Shown here piece by piece: positions 1 through 7,933 of a DNA stretch of 64,000 nt. Within the stretch, counting starts at the first letter, position 1; the number at the start of each line of letters is the position of its first letter. This DNA is from Ralstonia pickettii (GTDB taxonomy: Bacteria; Pseudomonadota; Gammaproteobacteria; Burkholderiales; Burkholderiaceae), in assembly GCF_030582395.1 (NCBI RefSeq), contig NZ_CP104381.1, positions 1,736,001 to 1,800,000 of the forward strand. Direction: 5' to 3'. A program made the translations under genes and the position numbers. The notes beneath the pieces were generated by a model, which worked only from the letters and a program-made list of their open reading frames with translations, did not search any database and was not told where the DNA came from.

Positions 1-563
1 GAGCCCGTGTTGCGCTCGTAGTCGCGATCTTCATCGGTAATTTCAAGCAGCTCGTCCATCGGCTGATGGGCATCGGTCACGACCAGTGCAGTCATCAGCT
101 TGGTGATCGAGGCGATCGGCAGCACGGCCGACGAATTCTTCTGGAACAGCACTTCGCCGTTGTTCTGGTCCATTACCAGGGCGACGGAGGAACGCAGCGC
201 CAACGCATCGGGCGTCGCACGCAGGCCCATCGCTTCACCCAGCGTCGGCGATGCCGGCACAAACGCGGCGCGCACCGGACGAGCACCGCGCTCAACCATG
301 ATCACGCGGCGCTTGCCCTTCACTGTGACGACCTTGCGGACTTTGCTGGAGACGACTTCATCACCATTCGCAGCCGCGACATTGGCGCTGGCCTTGCGAT
401 TAGCAACGGTCTTGCCTTTGGATTTGGCTTTCTTGCTGGCGGCGGGTTTTTTATCGGCCGTGGCAGCGTTGGCCACTGTAGCGACTGAGGCAGCAGCGAG
501 CGCGACCGTCATCAGCGAAACAAAGCCGAGACGTCGAAAAAATGAGGAAACAGACCGTGACAT
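1..563 (-). CDS. pbpG: D-alanyl-D-alanine endopeptidase (PBP7-type, peptidase S11), 3' end outside window
   Basis: The gene runs leftwards from an ATG at 563 and leaves the window, so only the first 187 codons are visible. The N-terminus is a typical Sec signal (MSRSVSSFFRR, then a hydrophobic core ending in ANAA). A Lys/Ala-rich linker follows. The start of the catalytic domain carries LVMDQNNGEVLFQKN and then SITKLM, which holds the SxxK nucleophile motif of S11 penicillin-binding proteins at about residue 153. These enzymes act in the periplasm, cutting D-Ala-mDAP crosslinks or trimming peptidoglycan stem peptides. A promoter with 17-bp spacing lies just upstream (594-622). The SxN and KTG motifs are beyond the edge, so PBP7 (pbpG) versus another low-molecular-weight PBP rests on the N-terminal part only. 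Confidence 0.85.
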   Translation of the reverse strand, partial: MSRSVSSFFRRLGFVSLMTVALAAASVATVANAATADKKPAASKKAKSKGKTVANRKASANVAAANGDEVVSSKVRKVVTVKGKRRVIMVERGARPVRAAFVPASPTLGEAMGLRATPDALALRSSVALVMDQNNGEVLFQKNSSAVLPIASITKLMTALVVTDAHQPMDELLEITDEDRDYERNTG

Positions 564-1000
564 GGTTCGATCACCCGCGCGTGAGATGGCGCAAGTGTAG
601 GCAAAAACAAAATTCTTAGCAAGATGAAGGACTTAGCTCACGGCCTTAAAGTTTGACCTGTGGAGCCTTATCATTCGGTCATCAATTCGACGCAATTGTC
701 TGCTCACGCAGAACTGCAATGGCGAAGAAAGTTGCGCAAAGCGCACATAACGCTCAGGGAGGAATCATCAACGGATTCCGGAAGTTCCCGTGAGTTCCGT
801 GGCGCTTGCCGACAATCACGGTTTACAACCGAAGCCAACAGTTCCTAACAACACGTGCGCGTCATACGCCGAGTCACAGATGGAAGTCTAACGACGGATG
901 CGCAGTATCTGTTGACATAATTCGATGACTTTTCGCCGCCATTTCTCGCTTTGCACGAATATGTGCGCCGTAGCGCGCGGGCTCCGGCACGATGACGACA
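564..1000. other. Intergenic region without a convincing gene
   Basis: Apart from the promoter of the leftward endopeptidase gene at 594-622, I see no coding sequence here. The one short forward open frame (660-848) has no ribosome binding site and no recognisable protein features. The rest of the gap probably holds the 3' untranslated end of the leftward nitroreductase operon; I see no intrinsic terminator in it. Confidence 0.5.
594..622 (-). promoter_or_regulatory. Predicted sigma-70 promoter of the PBP7-type gene
   Basis: On the reverse strand, TTGCTA (622-617) and TACACT (599-594) are separated by 17 bp. Transcription would start near 587, about 24 nt before the ATG at 563. This is a match to consensus only. 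Confidence 0.5.
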
Positions 1001-1708
1001 TCAATCCAGGAAGCGAGTGAACTCGGAGACAGGTGCGCGCTCGGTGACGAGCGTATTTTCGATGGCAGCACGATTCGCATAACCCATCGACATGCCGCAG
1101 ACGAGCATTTCGTCATCGGTCAGCCGCAGATGCTCGGCGATGATCCGATGGAACTGCGTGAAAGCGGCCTGTGGACACGTATCGATGCCGCGAGCACGCG
1201 CTGCCACCATCACCGCTTCCAAAAACATGCCGTAATCAAGCCAGCTGCCCTGCTCCATCACGCGGTCGATTGTGAAGATGATGCCGACCGGCGCATCGAA
1301 GAATCGGAAGTTGCGCGCATGCTGTGCGTGCATGCGCTCCTTGTCGGTGCGGCCGATGCCCAGCAGGCCGTAAAGATCCCAGCCGACCTTGCGGCGGCGG
1401 CTCTGGTACGGATCGATCCATGTGCGGGGGTAGTACGGATACTCCTCGCGATGCACCGTGTCCGCCTCCGGGTGGTCGTACGCCGCCAACACCGATTCGG
1501 ACAAGCGTGCTTTCGATTCACCCGTCAGCACATAGACTTTCCACGGCTGCGTGTTGCTGCCTGACGGCGCACGGCGTGCGACATCCAGAATCGCTTCGAT
1601 GTCTTCACGAGCGACCGGCGTCGGCAGGAACGCGCGTACGGAACGGCGCGAAGTGATTGCCTGATCGACGAGCTCGACTTCTGCGGAGGTGGGGCGTCGG
1701 TCGGTCAT
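1001..1708 (-). CDS. Nitroreductase family protein
   Basis: 235-residue FMN-dependent nitroreductase-type oxidoreductase. The family hallmark is near the N-terminus: AITSRRSVRAF followed by ILDVARRAPSGSNTQPWKVYV, the FMN phosphate-binding and Asn/Gln motif. A late GMSMGYAN segment fits the C-terminal flavin contact. Such enzymes reduce nitro groups or quinones with NAD(P)H; the physiological substrate is unknown. I chose the ATG at 1708, because the longer open frame upstream runs into the thioesterase gene and has a nonsense-like composition. It is the last gene of a four-gene leftward unit, 16 bp after the thioesterase gene. Confidence 0.88.
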   Translation of the reverse strand: MTDRRPTSAEVELVDQAITSRRSVRAFLPTPVAREDIEAILDVARRAPSGSNTQPWKVYVLTGESKARLSESVLAAYDHPEADTVHREEYPYYPRTWIDPYQSRRRKVGWDLYGLLGIGRTDKERMHAQHARNFRFFDAPVGIIFTIDRVMEQGSWLDYGMFLEAVMVAARARGIDTCPQAAFTQFHRIIAEHLRLTDDEMLVCGMSMGYANRAAIENTLVTERAPVSEFTRFLD

Positions 1709-1724
1709 GGCAATGCGTACAAAT

Positions 1725-2168
1725 TCAAACGGTGATATTGGACGCCAGCGGCTCCAGCACGGCGCGCAACGCATCGGGCAGCGGCACCGGCCGGCGCGTT
1801 TCGCGGTCGACGTAGACGTGCACGAAATGGCCCTGCGCGGCCGCTTCTTCCGTGTCGCCGCGGAACAGACCCACCTCATAACGCACGCTTGTGTTGCCCA
1901 GGCGCGCAACACGCAGTCCTGCCACCACGGGGTCCGGAAACGACAATGGCGCGAAATAGTTGCATTGCGTCTCGATGACGAGGCCGATGGTGTCGCTGTG
2001 CTCGGGGTTCAGCACGCCCTGCTCGATCAAATAGGCGTTCACCACGGTGTCGAAGTAGCTGTAATAGACGACGTTGTTGACGTGGCCGTAGACGTCGTTG
2101 TCCATCCAGCGCGTGGTGATGGTGTGGAAGTGGCGGTAGTCGTCGCGCGTCTGACGGGGCGTGCTCAT
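1725..2168 (-). CDS. Acyl-CoA thioesterase, 4HBT/YbgC type
   Basis: 147-residue single hot-dog-fold protein. The active-site region TTRWMDNDVYGHVNNVVYY matches the 4-hydroxybenzoyl-CoA thioesterase/YbgC pattern with catalytic Asp in DNDVYGHVNN. The core ends in VYVDRETRRPVPLP, also family-typical. Substrate (short, medium or long acyl-CoA) cannot be decided. Two starts are possible: ATG at 2168, used here, or TTG three codons upstream at 2177; neither has a strong ribosome binding site. It sits between the DMT exporter and the nitroreductase in one leftward unit. Confidence 0.85.
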   Translation of the reverse strand: MSTPRQTRDDYRHFHTITTRWMDNDVYGHVNNVVYYSYFDTVVNAYLIEQGVLNPEHSDTIGLVIETQCNYFAPLSFPDPVVAGLRVARLGNTSVRYEVGLFRGDTEEAAAQGHFVHVYVDRETRRPVPLPDALRAVLEPLASNITV

Positions 2169-2226
2169 AGGCGGCAAGCGGGTCGCAGTGGAAAGTGATC
2201 AGGATACGCCAGCCGCTCCAACCCGG

Positions 2227-3144
2227 TCACTTGCGGATGACGAGCGCCACACCGCACGCGGCGATGACCATGCCGAGCGCTGCCAGCGGTGGAAAGCGTT
2301 CACCGAACAGCGCCCAGGCCATCACGGCGGTCGTGGGCGGCGTGAGATACAGAAGCGACGTCACCTTGGTGGCCGCGCCCTTGCGGATCAGCACAAACAG
2401 CAGCGAGATCGCGCCGATCGACAGTGCCAGCACCGACCACACCAGCGAGCCGATCATCGGCAGCGTCCAATGCACCTCGCGCGTTTCAAACAGGAACATG
2501 AACGGGAGACACAGTAGCGCCGACGCCCCGAACTGGATACACGCACCCATCCGCAGGTCGAACACCGGGCAATGGCGTTTTTGATATAGCGTGCCGACGG
2601 TGATCGACAGCAACGCACCCACGCACAGCGCAAGCGTCGTCACGCCGACGCCTGCCAGGTGCAGCTTGTTCGCCACCACCAGCCCCACGCCGGCGATGCC
2701 GCAAAGCAACCCCAACCATTGGCGATTCGACACACGCTCGCCGCGCATTGATACATACAGCGCAGTCAGAATCGGCTGCATGCCGACGATCAGCGCGGTC
2801 ATCCCAGCCGGCATGCCGAGCTTGACCGCTGCCCAGACGCCCGCCAGATAGCCCCATTGCATCAACAAACCGGCCACCGCGATGTGGCCGACGGCCGCCC
2901 AGTCGGTGTCGCCCGTGCCGGCGCGGCGCGGCAACGGTACGCGCGCAACCCAGACCAGGGGCAGCAGGCACACCAGCACGCCCACGAACCGCAAGAACAG
3001 GAACGTGATCGGCTCCGCGTACGGCATTCCGTACTTGGCCACGATAAAGCCCGTGCTCCAGATCAGCACGAACAGCCACGGCATGGCAACGACAAACAGG
3101 GAGTCGCGCGCGGAGCCGGGCGCGACGGAAGACACTTGGGTCAT
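2227..3144 (-). CDS. DMT/EamA-family transporter
   Basis: 305-residue inner-membrane protein with about ten hydrophobic segments in two repeats, the usual EamA (DMT superfamily) architecture. The first helix carries PWLFVLIWSTGFIVAKYGMPY, and the second repeat LLYLTPPTTAVMAWALFGE is a typical EamA C-terminal signature. Family members export metabolites or amino acids; the substrate here is unknown. Its ATG overlaps the stop codon of the upstream deacetylase-like gene by 4 bp, which implies translational coupling, so the exported substrate may relate to that enzyme's product. Confidence 0.9.
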   Translation of the reverse strand: MTQVSSVAPGSARDSLFVVAMPWLFVLIWSTGFIVAKYGMPYAEPITFLFLRFVGVLVCLLPLVWVARVPLPRRAGTGDTDWAAVGHIAVAGLLMQWGYLAGVWAAVKLGMPAGMTALIVGMQPILTALYVSMRGERVSNRQWLGLLCGIAGVGLVVANKLHLAGVGVTTLALCVGALLSITVGTLYQKRHCPVFDLRMGACIQFGASALLCLPFMFLFETREVHWTLPMIGSLVWSVLALSIGAISLLFVLIRKGAATKVTSLLYLTPPTTAVMAWALFGERFPPLAALGMVIAACGVALVIRK

Positions 3145-4103
3145 GCGGAAAGCGGAAGAGAGGTCGATGCGCCAGCGCCCTCGTCGCGTGCCGCCCAGCG
3201 CTGTGCGTGGCGGGCAGCCAGGGCGATGGTCTGCGCGTGGACGGCCACGGTATCGTCGATATTGTTGCCGTAGCCGCCCGCCATGGTAACGGCAACCGGT
3301 ATGCGCCGTTGATACGCGAAATCGAAGACTTCCTGATCGCGCCGGGCCAAGCCCTGCAGCGTCAGTTTGAGCCGGCCGAGCCGATCGCCCTCGTGCGGAT
3401 CCGCACCTGCCAGATAGATGATCAACTGCGGCTTGAAGCGCCCGGCCAGGATGTCGAGTGCGCCGGTCAGCGCTTGCAAATAGTCTTCGTCGCCGCAGCC
3501 ATCATGCAGACCGACATCCAGGTCTGACGCCTCCTTGCGGAACGGATAGTTTTTTTCGCCGTGCAGCGACAAGGTGAAAACCGTGGCGTCATCGCGCAGG
3601 ATGGACGCCGTGCCATTGCCCTGATGTACGTCTAGATCGACGATTGCGACCGGAAAATCCCCCGGCGTCCTGCCGGCTTGCCGCTGGATCCAGCGGGAAG
3701 CGATGGCTGCGTCGTTGAATACACAAAAACCGCCGCCCTTATCTGCATAGGCATGGTGCGTGCCGCCCGCAAGATTGACGGCAATGCCATCGGCCAGCGC
3801 TGCATCACATGCGGCCATCGTGGCGCCGGCCGAACGACGGCTGCGCTCCACCATTTCCGGTGACCAAGGAAAGCCGATTTCGCGCTGGCGCGCCGGATCA
3901 AGCCGACCGGCGGTGACCGCATCAACATATTCAGTCGTGTGCGCCAGCAGCAACGCGTCATCATCTGCCCGCGGCGCCTCGTGCATTGACAGCCCCGGGA
4001 CGTCTGCCAGGACCCGCGCCCGCAGGTCGCTGTACTTGCGCATTGGGAAACGATGCCCCGGCGGCAATGGCAAGACAAAATGGTCGGTGTAAAACGCCCG
4101 CAT
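3141..4103 (-). CDS. Histone deacetylase family protein (zinc amidohydrolase)
   Basis: 320-residue class II histone-deacetylase-like hydrolase. Visible active-site segments are GGTHHAYADKGGGFCVFND (His pair and glycine loop), then IVDLDVHQGNGTA (zinc ligands Asp and His in DLDVH) and later LAGADPHEGDRLG (zinc Asp). A tyrosine in MAGGYGNN completes the site. Bacterial members deacetylate polyamines, acetoin-pathway proteins or small amides; the substrate cannot be read from sequence. I start it at MRAFYTDHFVLPLP (ATG 4103), the usual family N-terminus, rather than 15 codons upstream. It is first in a four-gene leftward unit. Confidence 0.9.
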   Translation of the reverse strand: MRAFYTDHFVLPLPPGHRFPMRKYSDLRARVLADVPGLSMHEAPRADDDALLLAHTTEYVDAVTAGRLDPARQREIGFPWSPEMVERSRRSAGATMAACDAALADGIAVNLAGGTHHAYADKGGGFCVFNDAAIASRWIQRQAGRTPGDFPVAIVDLDVHQGNGTASILRDDATVFTLSLHGEKNYPFRKEASDLDVGLHDGCGDEDYLQALTGALDILAGRFKPQLIIYLAGADPHEGDRLGRLKLTLQGLARRDQEVFDFAYQRRIPVAVTMAGGYGNNIDDTVAVHAQTIALAARHAQRWAARDEGAGASTSLPLSA

Positions 4104-4505
4104 GTGAATAACAAATCGCAACGCAACGAAAATGGCACCCGGGCGCATCCTAACCTAGGCTGCACTCGTGTGTTTTTTTGAGACGGAATTACGGCCGAAA
4201 GTGGTCGACGGCACCCCTCGCGCACCAAGAGCGCGCATTTTTCTGCCACAAAAAATTACGCCAAACGGTTGATCACGCAATTCCTGTGCACGAAAAATCA
4301 GGGAATTCTGATTTTTGTGCGATGCACAAAGAACGCTTGACACTGATTTGCCATTCAACAACAATGAAATTGTTGCGATGCACCATCCCGAATTCATCGC
4401 GATGTCGCCTGGAAGGCCCGACGCTGACCGTCATGCTTTGTACATCTGGGCGATCTAAATTTTCATTTTGATTCCCCGACCCACCTTTGTATTTGGAGAG
4501 ACAAC
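4104..4505. other. Divergent regulatory region between the HDAC-like operon and the phasin gene
   Basis: About 400 bp with no credible gene; a reverse 80-codon open frame at 4155-4397 has no ribosome binding site and covers repeat-rich DNA. The right half holds the phasin promoter with several inverted and direct repeats (separate entries). It is more A+T-rich than the flanking genes, as expected for a control region. Confidence 0.6.
4285..4385 (+). promoter_or_regulatory. Phasin promoter with two TGCGATGCAC repeats (candidate PhaR operators)
   Basis: A promoter with TTGACA (4337-4342), 17-bp spacer and AACAAT (4360-4365) lies here, with transcription predicted near 4372. TGCGATGCAC occurs twice: at 4318-4327, just upstream of the -35 box, and at 4374-4383, over the predicted start. 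The first copy sits in the palindrome TTTGTGC-GAT-GCACAAA (4314-4330). A further inverted repeat, AAAAATCA (4293-4300) against TGATTTTT (4309-4316), lies beside it. Phasin genes of Cupriavidus are repressed by the PHB-binding regulator PhaR at their promoters; assigning these sites to PhaR is inference. Confidence 0.5.
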
Positions 4506-5087
4506 ATGCTGACTCAGGAACAGATCGCTGCGGCGCACAAGGCCAACCTGGAAACGTTCTTCGGTCTGACCAACAAGGCTTTTGAAGGCGTCGAAAAGCT
4601 GGTCGAACTGAACCTGCAAGTCGTCAAGGCGACCCTGGCCGAGAACGTCGAACACGCCAAGAAAGCGCTGACCGCCAAGGACGCACAAGAGCTGCTGTCG
4701 GTGCAAACCGCCGCTGTGCAGCCGCTGGCTGAAAAGGTTCTCGCTTACAGCCGCCACCTGTACGAAATCGCTTCGGACACGCAAACCGAATTCAGCAAGG
4801 CTGCTGAAGTGCAAATCGCTGAAAACAGCCGCAAGCTGCAAGCGCTGGTCGACAACGTGTCGAAGAACGCTCCGGCTGGTTCGGAATCGGCAGTTGCCCT
4901 GGTGAAATCGGCTCTGTCGGCCGCCAACAACGCCTACGATTCGGTGCAGAAGGCCACCAAGCAAGCTGTGGAACTGGCTGAAAGCAACTTCCACGCTGCT
5001 GCCAATGCCGCCAGCAAGGCAACCGCTCAGGCTTCGGCTCAAGCGCGCGCTGCCACCGGCAAGAAGTCGACGACGACCGCTGCCTAA
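4506..5087 (+). CDS. phaP: Phasin family protein (PHB granule-associated)
   Basis: 193-residue phasin_2-type protein. It has the family N-terminus [21 protein letters not shown], then long amphipathic helices rich in Ala, Lys, Glu and Val with no membrane segment, and an Ala/Thr/Lys-rich tail ending KKSTTTAA. Phasins coat polyhydroxybutyrate granules in the cytoplasm and control their number and size. The length matches PhaP1 of related genera (about 190). A ribosome binding site GGAGA precedes the ATG. It is monocistronic, with its own promoter region and an intrinsic terminator at 5122-5152. Codon use is strongly biased to the preferred set, as expected for a highly expressed gene. Related genomes carry several phasin paralogues, so the exact number (phaP1 or other) is undetermined. 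Confidence 0.9.
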   Translation: MLTQEQIAAAHKANLETFFGLTNKAFEGVEKLVELNLQVVKATLAENVEHAKKALTAKDAQELLSVQTAAVQPLAEKVLAYSRHLYEIASDTQTEFSKAAEVQIAENSRKLQALVDNVSKNAPAGSESAVALVKSALSAANNAYDSVQKATKQAVELAESNFHAAANAASKATAQASAQARAATGKKSTTTAA

Positions 5088-5121
5088 GCGCTAAGCTGCT
5101 TCAGTTTTCTGGTTGTTGAAG

Positions 5122-5152
5122 CGGGCCTCTTTCGGGAGGCCCGTTTTGTTTT
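5122..5152 (+). terminator. Intrinsic terminator of the phasin gene
   Basis: Stem CGGGCCTC (5122-5129) pairs with GAGGCCCG (5136-5143) across a 6-nt loop and is followed by TTTTGTTTT. Confidence 0.88.
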
Positions 5153-5330
5153 GGCCGTCGAGCCACTCCTCCAAACAGGTCGTTTGCGCGCATTTGCGCG
5201 GAACCGAAACGCACGCCCCGCGGTCCATTCCACCGTGTCCGTCAGATTGTCTCCTCGGTCCCGCTACCGAAACCTGTCCTCAGTGGTGATCAGTGGGTAC
5301 CTTTAGCCCGGCTTCGGCCGGGTTTTTTTG
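5153..5330 (+). ncRNA. Candidate small RNA locus between two forward terminators
   Basis: After the phasin terminator there are about 150 nt without a gene, and then a second strong forward terminator at 5305-5329 with a UUCG-type tetraloop. A terminator needs a transcript, and the phasin transcript should already have ended. The simplest reading is a short RNA starting between 5155 and 5270. I cannot identify a clear promoter, and no family is recognised; the second hairpin could instead just back up the first. Confidence 0.3.
5305..5330 (+). terminator. Strong intrinsic terminator with TTCG loop
   Basis: Stem CCCGGC (5307-5312), loop TTCG, stem GCCGGG (5317-5322), then seven T. The T-tract is on the forward strand only. 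It lies 100 bp before the next forward gene, so it does not terminate any annotated gene directly. Confidence 0.85.
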
Positions 5331-5428
5331 TGTGCGCCCGAAACGTGCCGCGCCTTCAAATTGCGAACTTTGCAAGCGGGCGGCGCTCCATTCTGTATTG
5401 CGGCCCACCGTTTCTTTTTTCCATCCCA

Positions 5429-5989
5429 ATGTCTCGCGAATCTCTGGCCAAGCGCAGTCTGATCGTCGGGGCGGCGCTTATCCTGCTGTTAGAAGAGTGG
5501 ATCTGGAAGGCCATGCAGCGGGCAACCGCCCGTTTGGCAGCGCACCCGTGGGTCGGCGCAGCGGAGCGGAAGTTGGCCCAGTTGGAACCCATCGAGGCGC
5601 TCTGCGCTTTCGCCCTGCCGATGTTGGCCTTGCTGCCCTTCAAGCTCGCCGCCGTCTACGTGCTGGCGCGAGGCCATGTCATCGCAGGGACGTTCGTTCT
5701 CGTTGCAGCGAAAATTGTCAGTACCGGCCTCGGCGTGCGCATTTATTCCGCTGTGCGCCCTCAGCTGCACACAATCGCCTGGTACGCCCGCTTGGAGTTG
5801 GCCTTCCTGGCATGGAAGCAGCGCATGATTGCCGCCCTGCAAGCAACGCCGACCTGGCAAGCCGTTCGGGTTCGAATCGCCATCTGGCGCATGCGGAGAC
5901 ACGGACTGATACAACAGATGTGGCGCCGGCTGACCGCGGCGGTGCGCCTGCTTCGCCGGTATCGGCGCCGAGCCCAGCCTCGGCACTGA
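5429..5989 (+). CDS. Conserved hypothetical membrane-associated protein
   Basis: 186-residue basic protein of unknown function. A hydrophobic segment at about residues 10-23 (LIVGAALILLLEEW) is followed by an amphipathic stretch, then a longer hydrophobic region at about 50-88 (FALPMLALLPFKLAAVYVLA and AGTFVLVAAKIVSTGL). The last 60 residues are very rich in Arg and end in RRYRRRAQPRH, suggesting a cytoplasmic basic tail. The ATG at 5429 is preferred because upstream codons overlap the terminator region. It stands alone between terminators. I do not recognise the family. Confidence 0.7.
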   Translation: MSRESLAKRSLIVGAALILLLEEWIWKAMQRATARLAAHPWVGAAERKLAQLEPIEALCAFALPMLALLPFKLAAVYVLARGHVIAGTFVLVAAKIVSTGLGVRIYSAVRPQLHTIAWYARLELAFLAWKQRMIAALQATPTWQAVRVRIAIWRMRRHGLIQQMWRRLTAAVRLLRRYRRRAQPRH

Positions 5990-6011
5990 CTCCCCGCGCG
6001 CCACTCCAAAG

Positions 6012-6044
6012 AAAAGGGCCGCTCAACCGTGCGGCCCTTTTTTT
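6012..6044. terminator. Bidirectional terminator between the hypothetical gene and lpdA
   Basis: Stem GGGCCGC (6016-6022) and GCGGCCC (6031-6037), flanked by AAAA on the left and seven T on the right. It can end the forward gene at 5989 and the leftward lpdA transcript. Confidence 0.85.
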
Positions 6045-6093
6045 GCCAGCCAAATTTTGAAGTGCCCCCCGCAATCTGGCAGTTAATTGCAGT

Positions 6094-7875
6094 TCAACGC
6101 TTGCGAGCGGGCGGCACGTCCGTGCAAACGCCTTCGTAGATTTCAGCAGCCATGCCCACCGACTCACCCAGCGTCGGGTGCGGGTGGATGGTCTTGCCGA
6201 TATCCACGGCGTCCGCGCCCATCTCGATGGCCAGGCAAACCTCGCCGATGAGGTCACCCGCGTGCGTGCCAACAATGCCGCCCCCGATGATGCGGTGGGT
6301 TTCCTCGTCGAAGATCAGCTTGGTGAAACCCTCATCCCGGCCGTTGGCAATGGCCCGGCCCGAAGCCGCCCAAGGGAACACGCCCTTGCCGTACTTGATG
6401 CCCTGCGCCTTGCATTGCTCTTCGGTCAGCCCTGCCCAAGCCACTTCTGGATCGGTATAGGCGACCGACGGAATCTGCTTGGCGTCGAAGTATGCCTTCT
6501 CGCCGTGCGCGGCTTCCGCCGCCACATGGCCTTCGTGCACGGCCTTGTGTGCCAGCATCGGCTGCCCGACGATGTCGCCGATCGCGAAAATGTGCGGCAC
6601 ATTCGTGCGCTGCTGCTTGTCCACGTCGATGAAGCCACGGTCCGTCACGGCCACGCCGGCCTTTTCTGCGCCGATGCGCTTGCCATTCGGCGCGCGGCCC
6701 ACTGCCACCAGCACCATGTCATAGCGTTGCGGCTCCGCTGGTGCGGCTTCGCCCTCGAACTTGACGTAGATACCGTCCGGCTTGGCTTCCACCCCGACCG
6801 TCTTGGTCTTGAGCATGACCTTGTCGAAGCGGCCCTTGTTCATCTTGTCCCACACCTTGACGAGGTCGCGGTCAGCGCCCTGCATCAGGCCGTCGAGCAT
6901 TTCCACCACGTCGATCCGGGCGCCGAGCGTGCTATACACCGTGGCCATTTCCAGCCCGATGATGCCGCCGCCGATGACCAGCATCTTGGCCGGCACTTCG
7001 CGCAGTTCCAGCGCGCCGGTCGAATCGACGATGCGCGGATCTTCCGGAATGAACGGCAGCTTCACGGCTTCGCTGCCTGCAGCGATGATCGCCTTGGCAA
7101 AACGGATGACTTTCTTCTCGCCCGTCGTTGCCTTGCCGTCGCCGTCCGTCAGCTGCACTTCGAGGTGGTTCGGGTCCAGGAACGCACCGACGCCACGCAC
7201 GACCTGCACCTTGCGTGCCTTGGCCATGCCGGCCAGCCCGCCGGTCAGCTTGCCGATCACGGACTCCTTGTGCTTGCGCAGCTGGTTGATATCAACCGTG
7301 GGTTCGCTGTAGACAATGCCGTGTGCGGCCATGGCCTTGACTTCCTCCATGACAGCCGCGGTGTGCAGCAGCGCCTTTGACGGGATACAGCCCACGTTCA
7401 GGCAAACGCCGCCCAGCGTGGAGAAGCGCTCCACCAGCACAGTGCTCATGCCGAGATCCGCGCTGCGGAAGGCGGCCGAATAACCGCCGGGGCCCGAGCC
7501 AAGGACGAGCATCTCGCATTCGATATCAGCGCCGCCGGCATGCTTGCTCGCTTGCGGTGCGGGGGCCGATGCGGCCGGCGCAGCAGCGGGCGTTGCGGCC
7601 GGAGCCGGTGCTTGCGCAGGCGCCGGAGCCGCCGCCGCGCCCGCTTCCGCCGTGGCAATCACCGTGCCTTGGCTGACCTTATCACCCACCTTGATCTTGA
7701 CTTCGACGATCTTGCCAGCCACATCCGACGGCACGTCCATGGTGGCCTTGTCGGTTTCCAGCGTGATCAGCGCCTGATCGACGGTGACGGCATCGCCCGC
7801 CTTCACCATCACTTCAATGACGTCCACGTCCTTGTAGTCGCCGATGTCCGGCACCTTGATTTCCACCACGCTCAT
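6094..7875 (-). CDS. lpdA: Dihydrolipoyl dehydrogenase (E3) with N-terminal lipoyl domain
   Basis: 593-residue E3 subunit of pyruvate dehydrogenase, reoxidising dihydrolipoamide with NAD+. Residues 1-78 are a lipoyl domain with the lipoylated Lys43 in [10 protein letters not shown]. An Ala/Pro linker (about 79-112) leads to the FAD domain [10 protein letters not shown] (about 127-136). The redox disulphide C158/C163 is in [15 protein letters not shown], the NAD site is [10 protein letters not shown], and the C-terminal dimer motif [10 protein letters not shown] supplies the catalytic His/Glu. The lipoyl-bearing E3 is typical of Ralstonia and Neisseria PDH. The ATG at 7875 starts exactly at the lipoyl domain; the longer frame upstream overlaps the BPH gene. 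It is last in the aceE-aceF-BPH-lpdA operon. Confidence 0.96.
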   Translation of the reverse strand: MSVVEIKVPDIGDYKDVDVIEVMVKAGDAVTVDQALITLETDKATMDVPSDVAGKIVEVKIKVGDKVSQGTVIATAEAGAAAAPAPAQAPAPAATPAAAPAASAPAPQASKHAGGADIECEMLVLGSGPGGYSAAFRSADLGMSTVLVERFSTLGGVCLNVGCIPSKALLHTAAVMEEVKAMAAHGIVYSEPTVDINQLRKHKESVIGKLTGGLAGMAKARKVQVVRGVGAFLDPNHLEVQLTDGDGKATTGEKKVIRFAKAIIAAGSEAVKLPFIPEDPRIVDSTGALELREVPAKMLVIGGGIIGLEMATVYSTLGARIDVVEMLDGLMQGADRDLVKVWDKMNKGRFDKVMLKTKTVGVEAKPDGIYVKFEGEAAPAEPQRYDMVLVAVGRAPNGKRIGAEKAGVAVTDRGFIDVDKQQRTNVPHIFAIGDIVGQPMLAHKAVHEGHVAAEAAHGEKAYFDAKQIPSVAYTDPEVAWAGLTEEQCKAQGIKYGKGVFPWAASGRAIANGRDEGFTKLIFDEETHRIIGGGIVGTHAGDLIGEVCLAIEMGADAVDIGKTIHPHPTLGESVGMAAEIYEGVCTDVPPARKR

Positions 7876-7933
7876 TCCTGACTCCTTGTTCTTGTCGTCG
7901 GCACCCGGCATCGCCCGGGCCCGCTGACGCTTT

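Noticed and set aside
660-848. 62-codon forward frame in the gap after the endopeptidase gene.
   Set aside because: No ribosome site, no hydrophobic or domain features, atypical codon use.
4155-4397. 80-codon reverse frame in the phasin control region.
   Set aside because: Covers repeat-rich promoter DNA, lacks a ribosome site and shows no family resemblance.
5293-6060. Longer forward frame (255 codons) overlapping the hypothetical gene at 5429.
   Set aside because: It starts over the TTCG terminator and ends over the next terminator; the frame from 5429 has sensible hydrophobic segments, this one does not.
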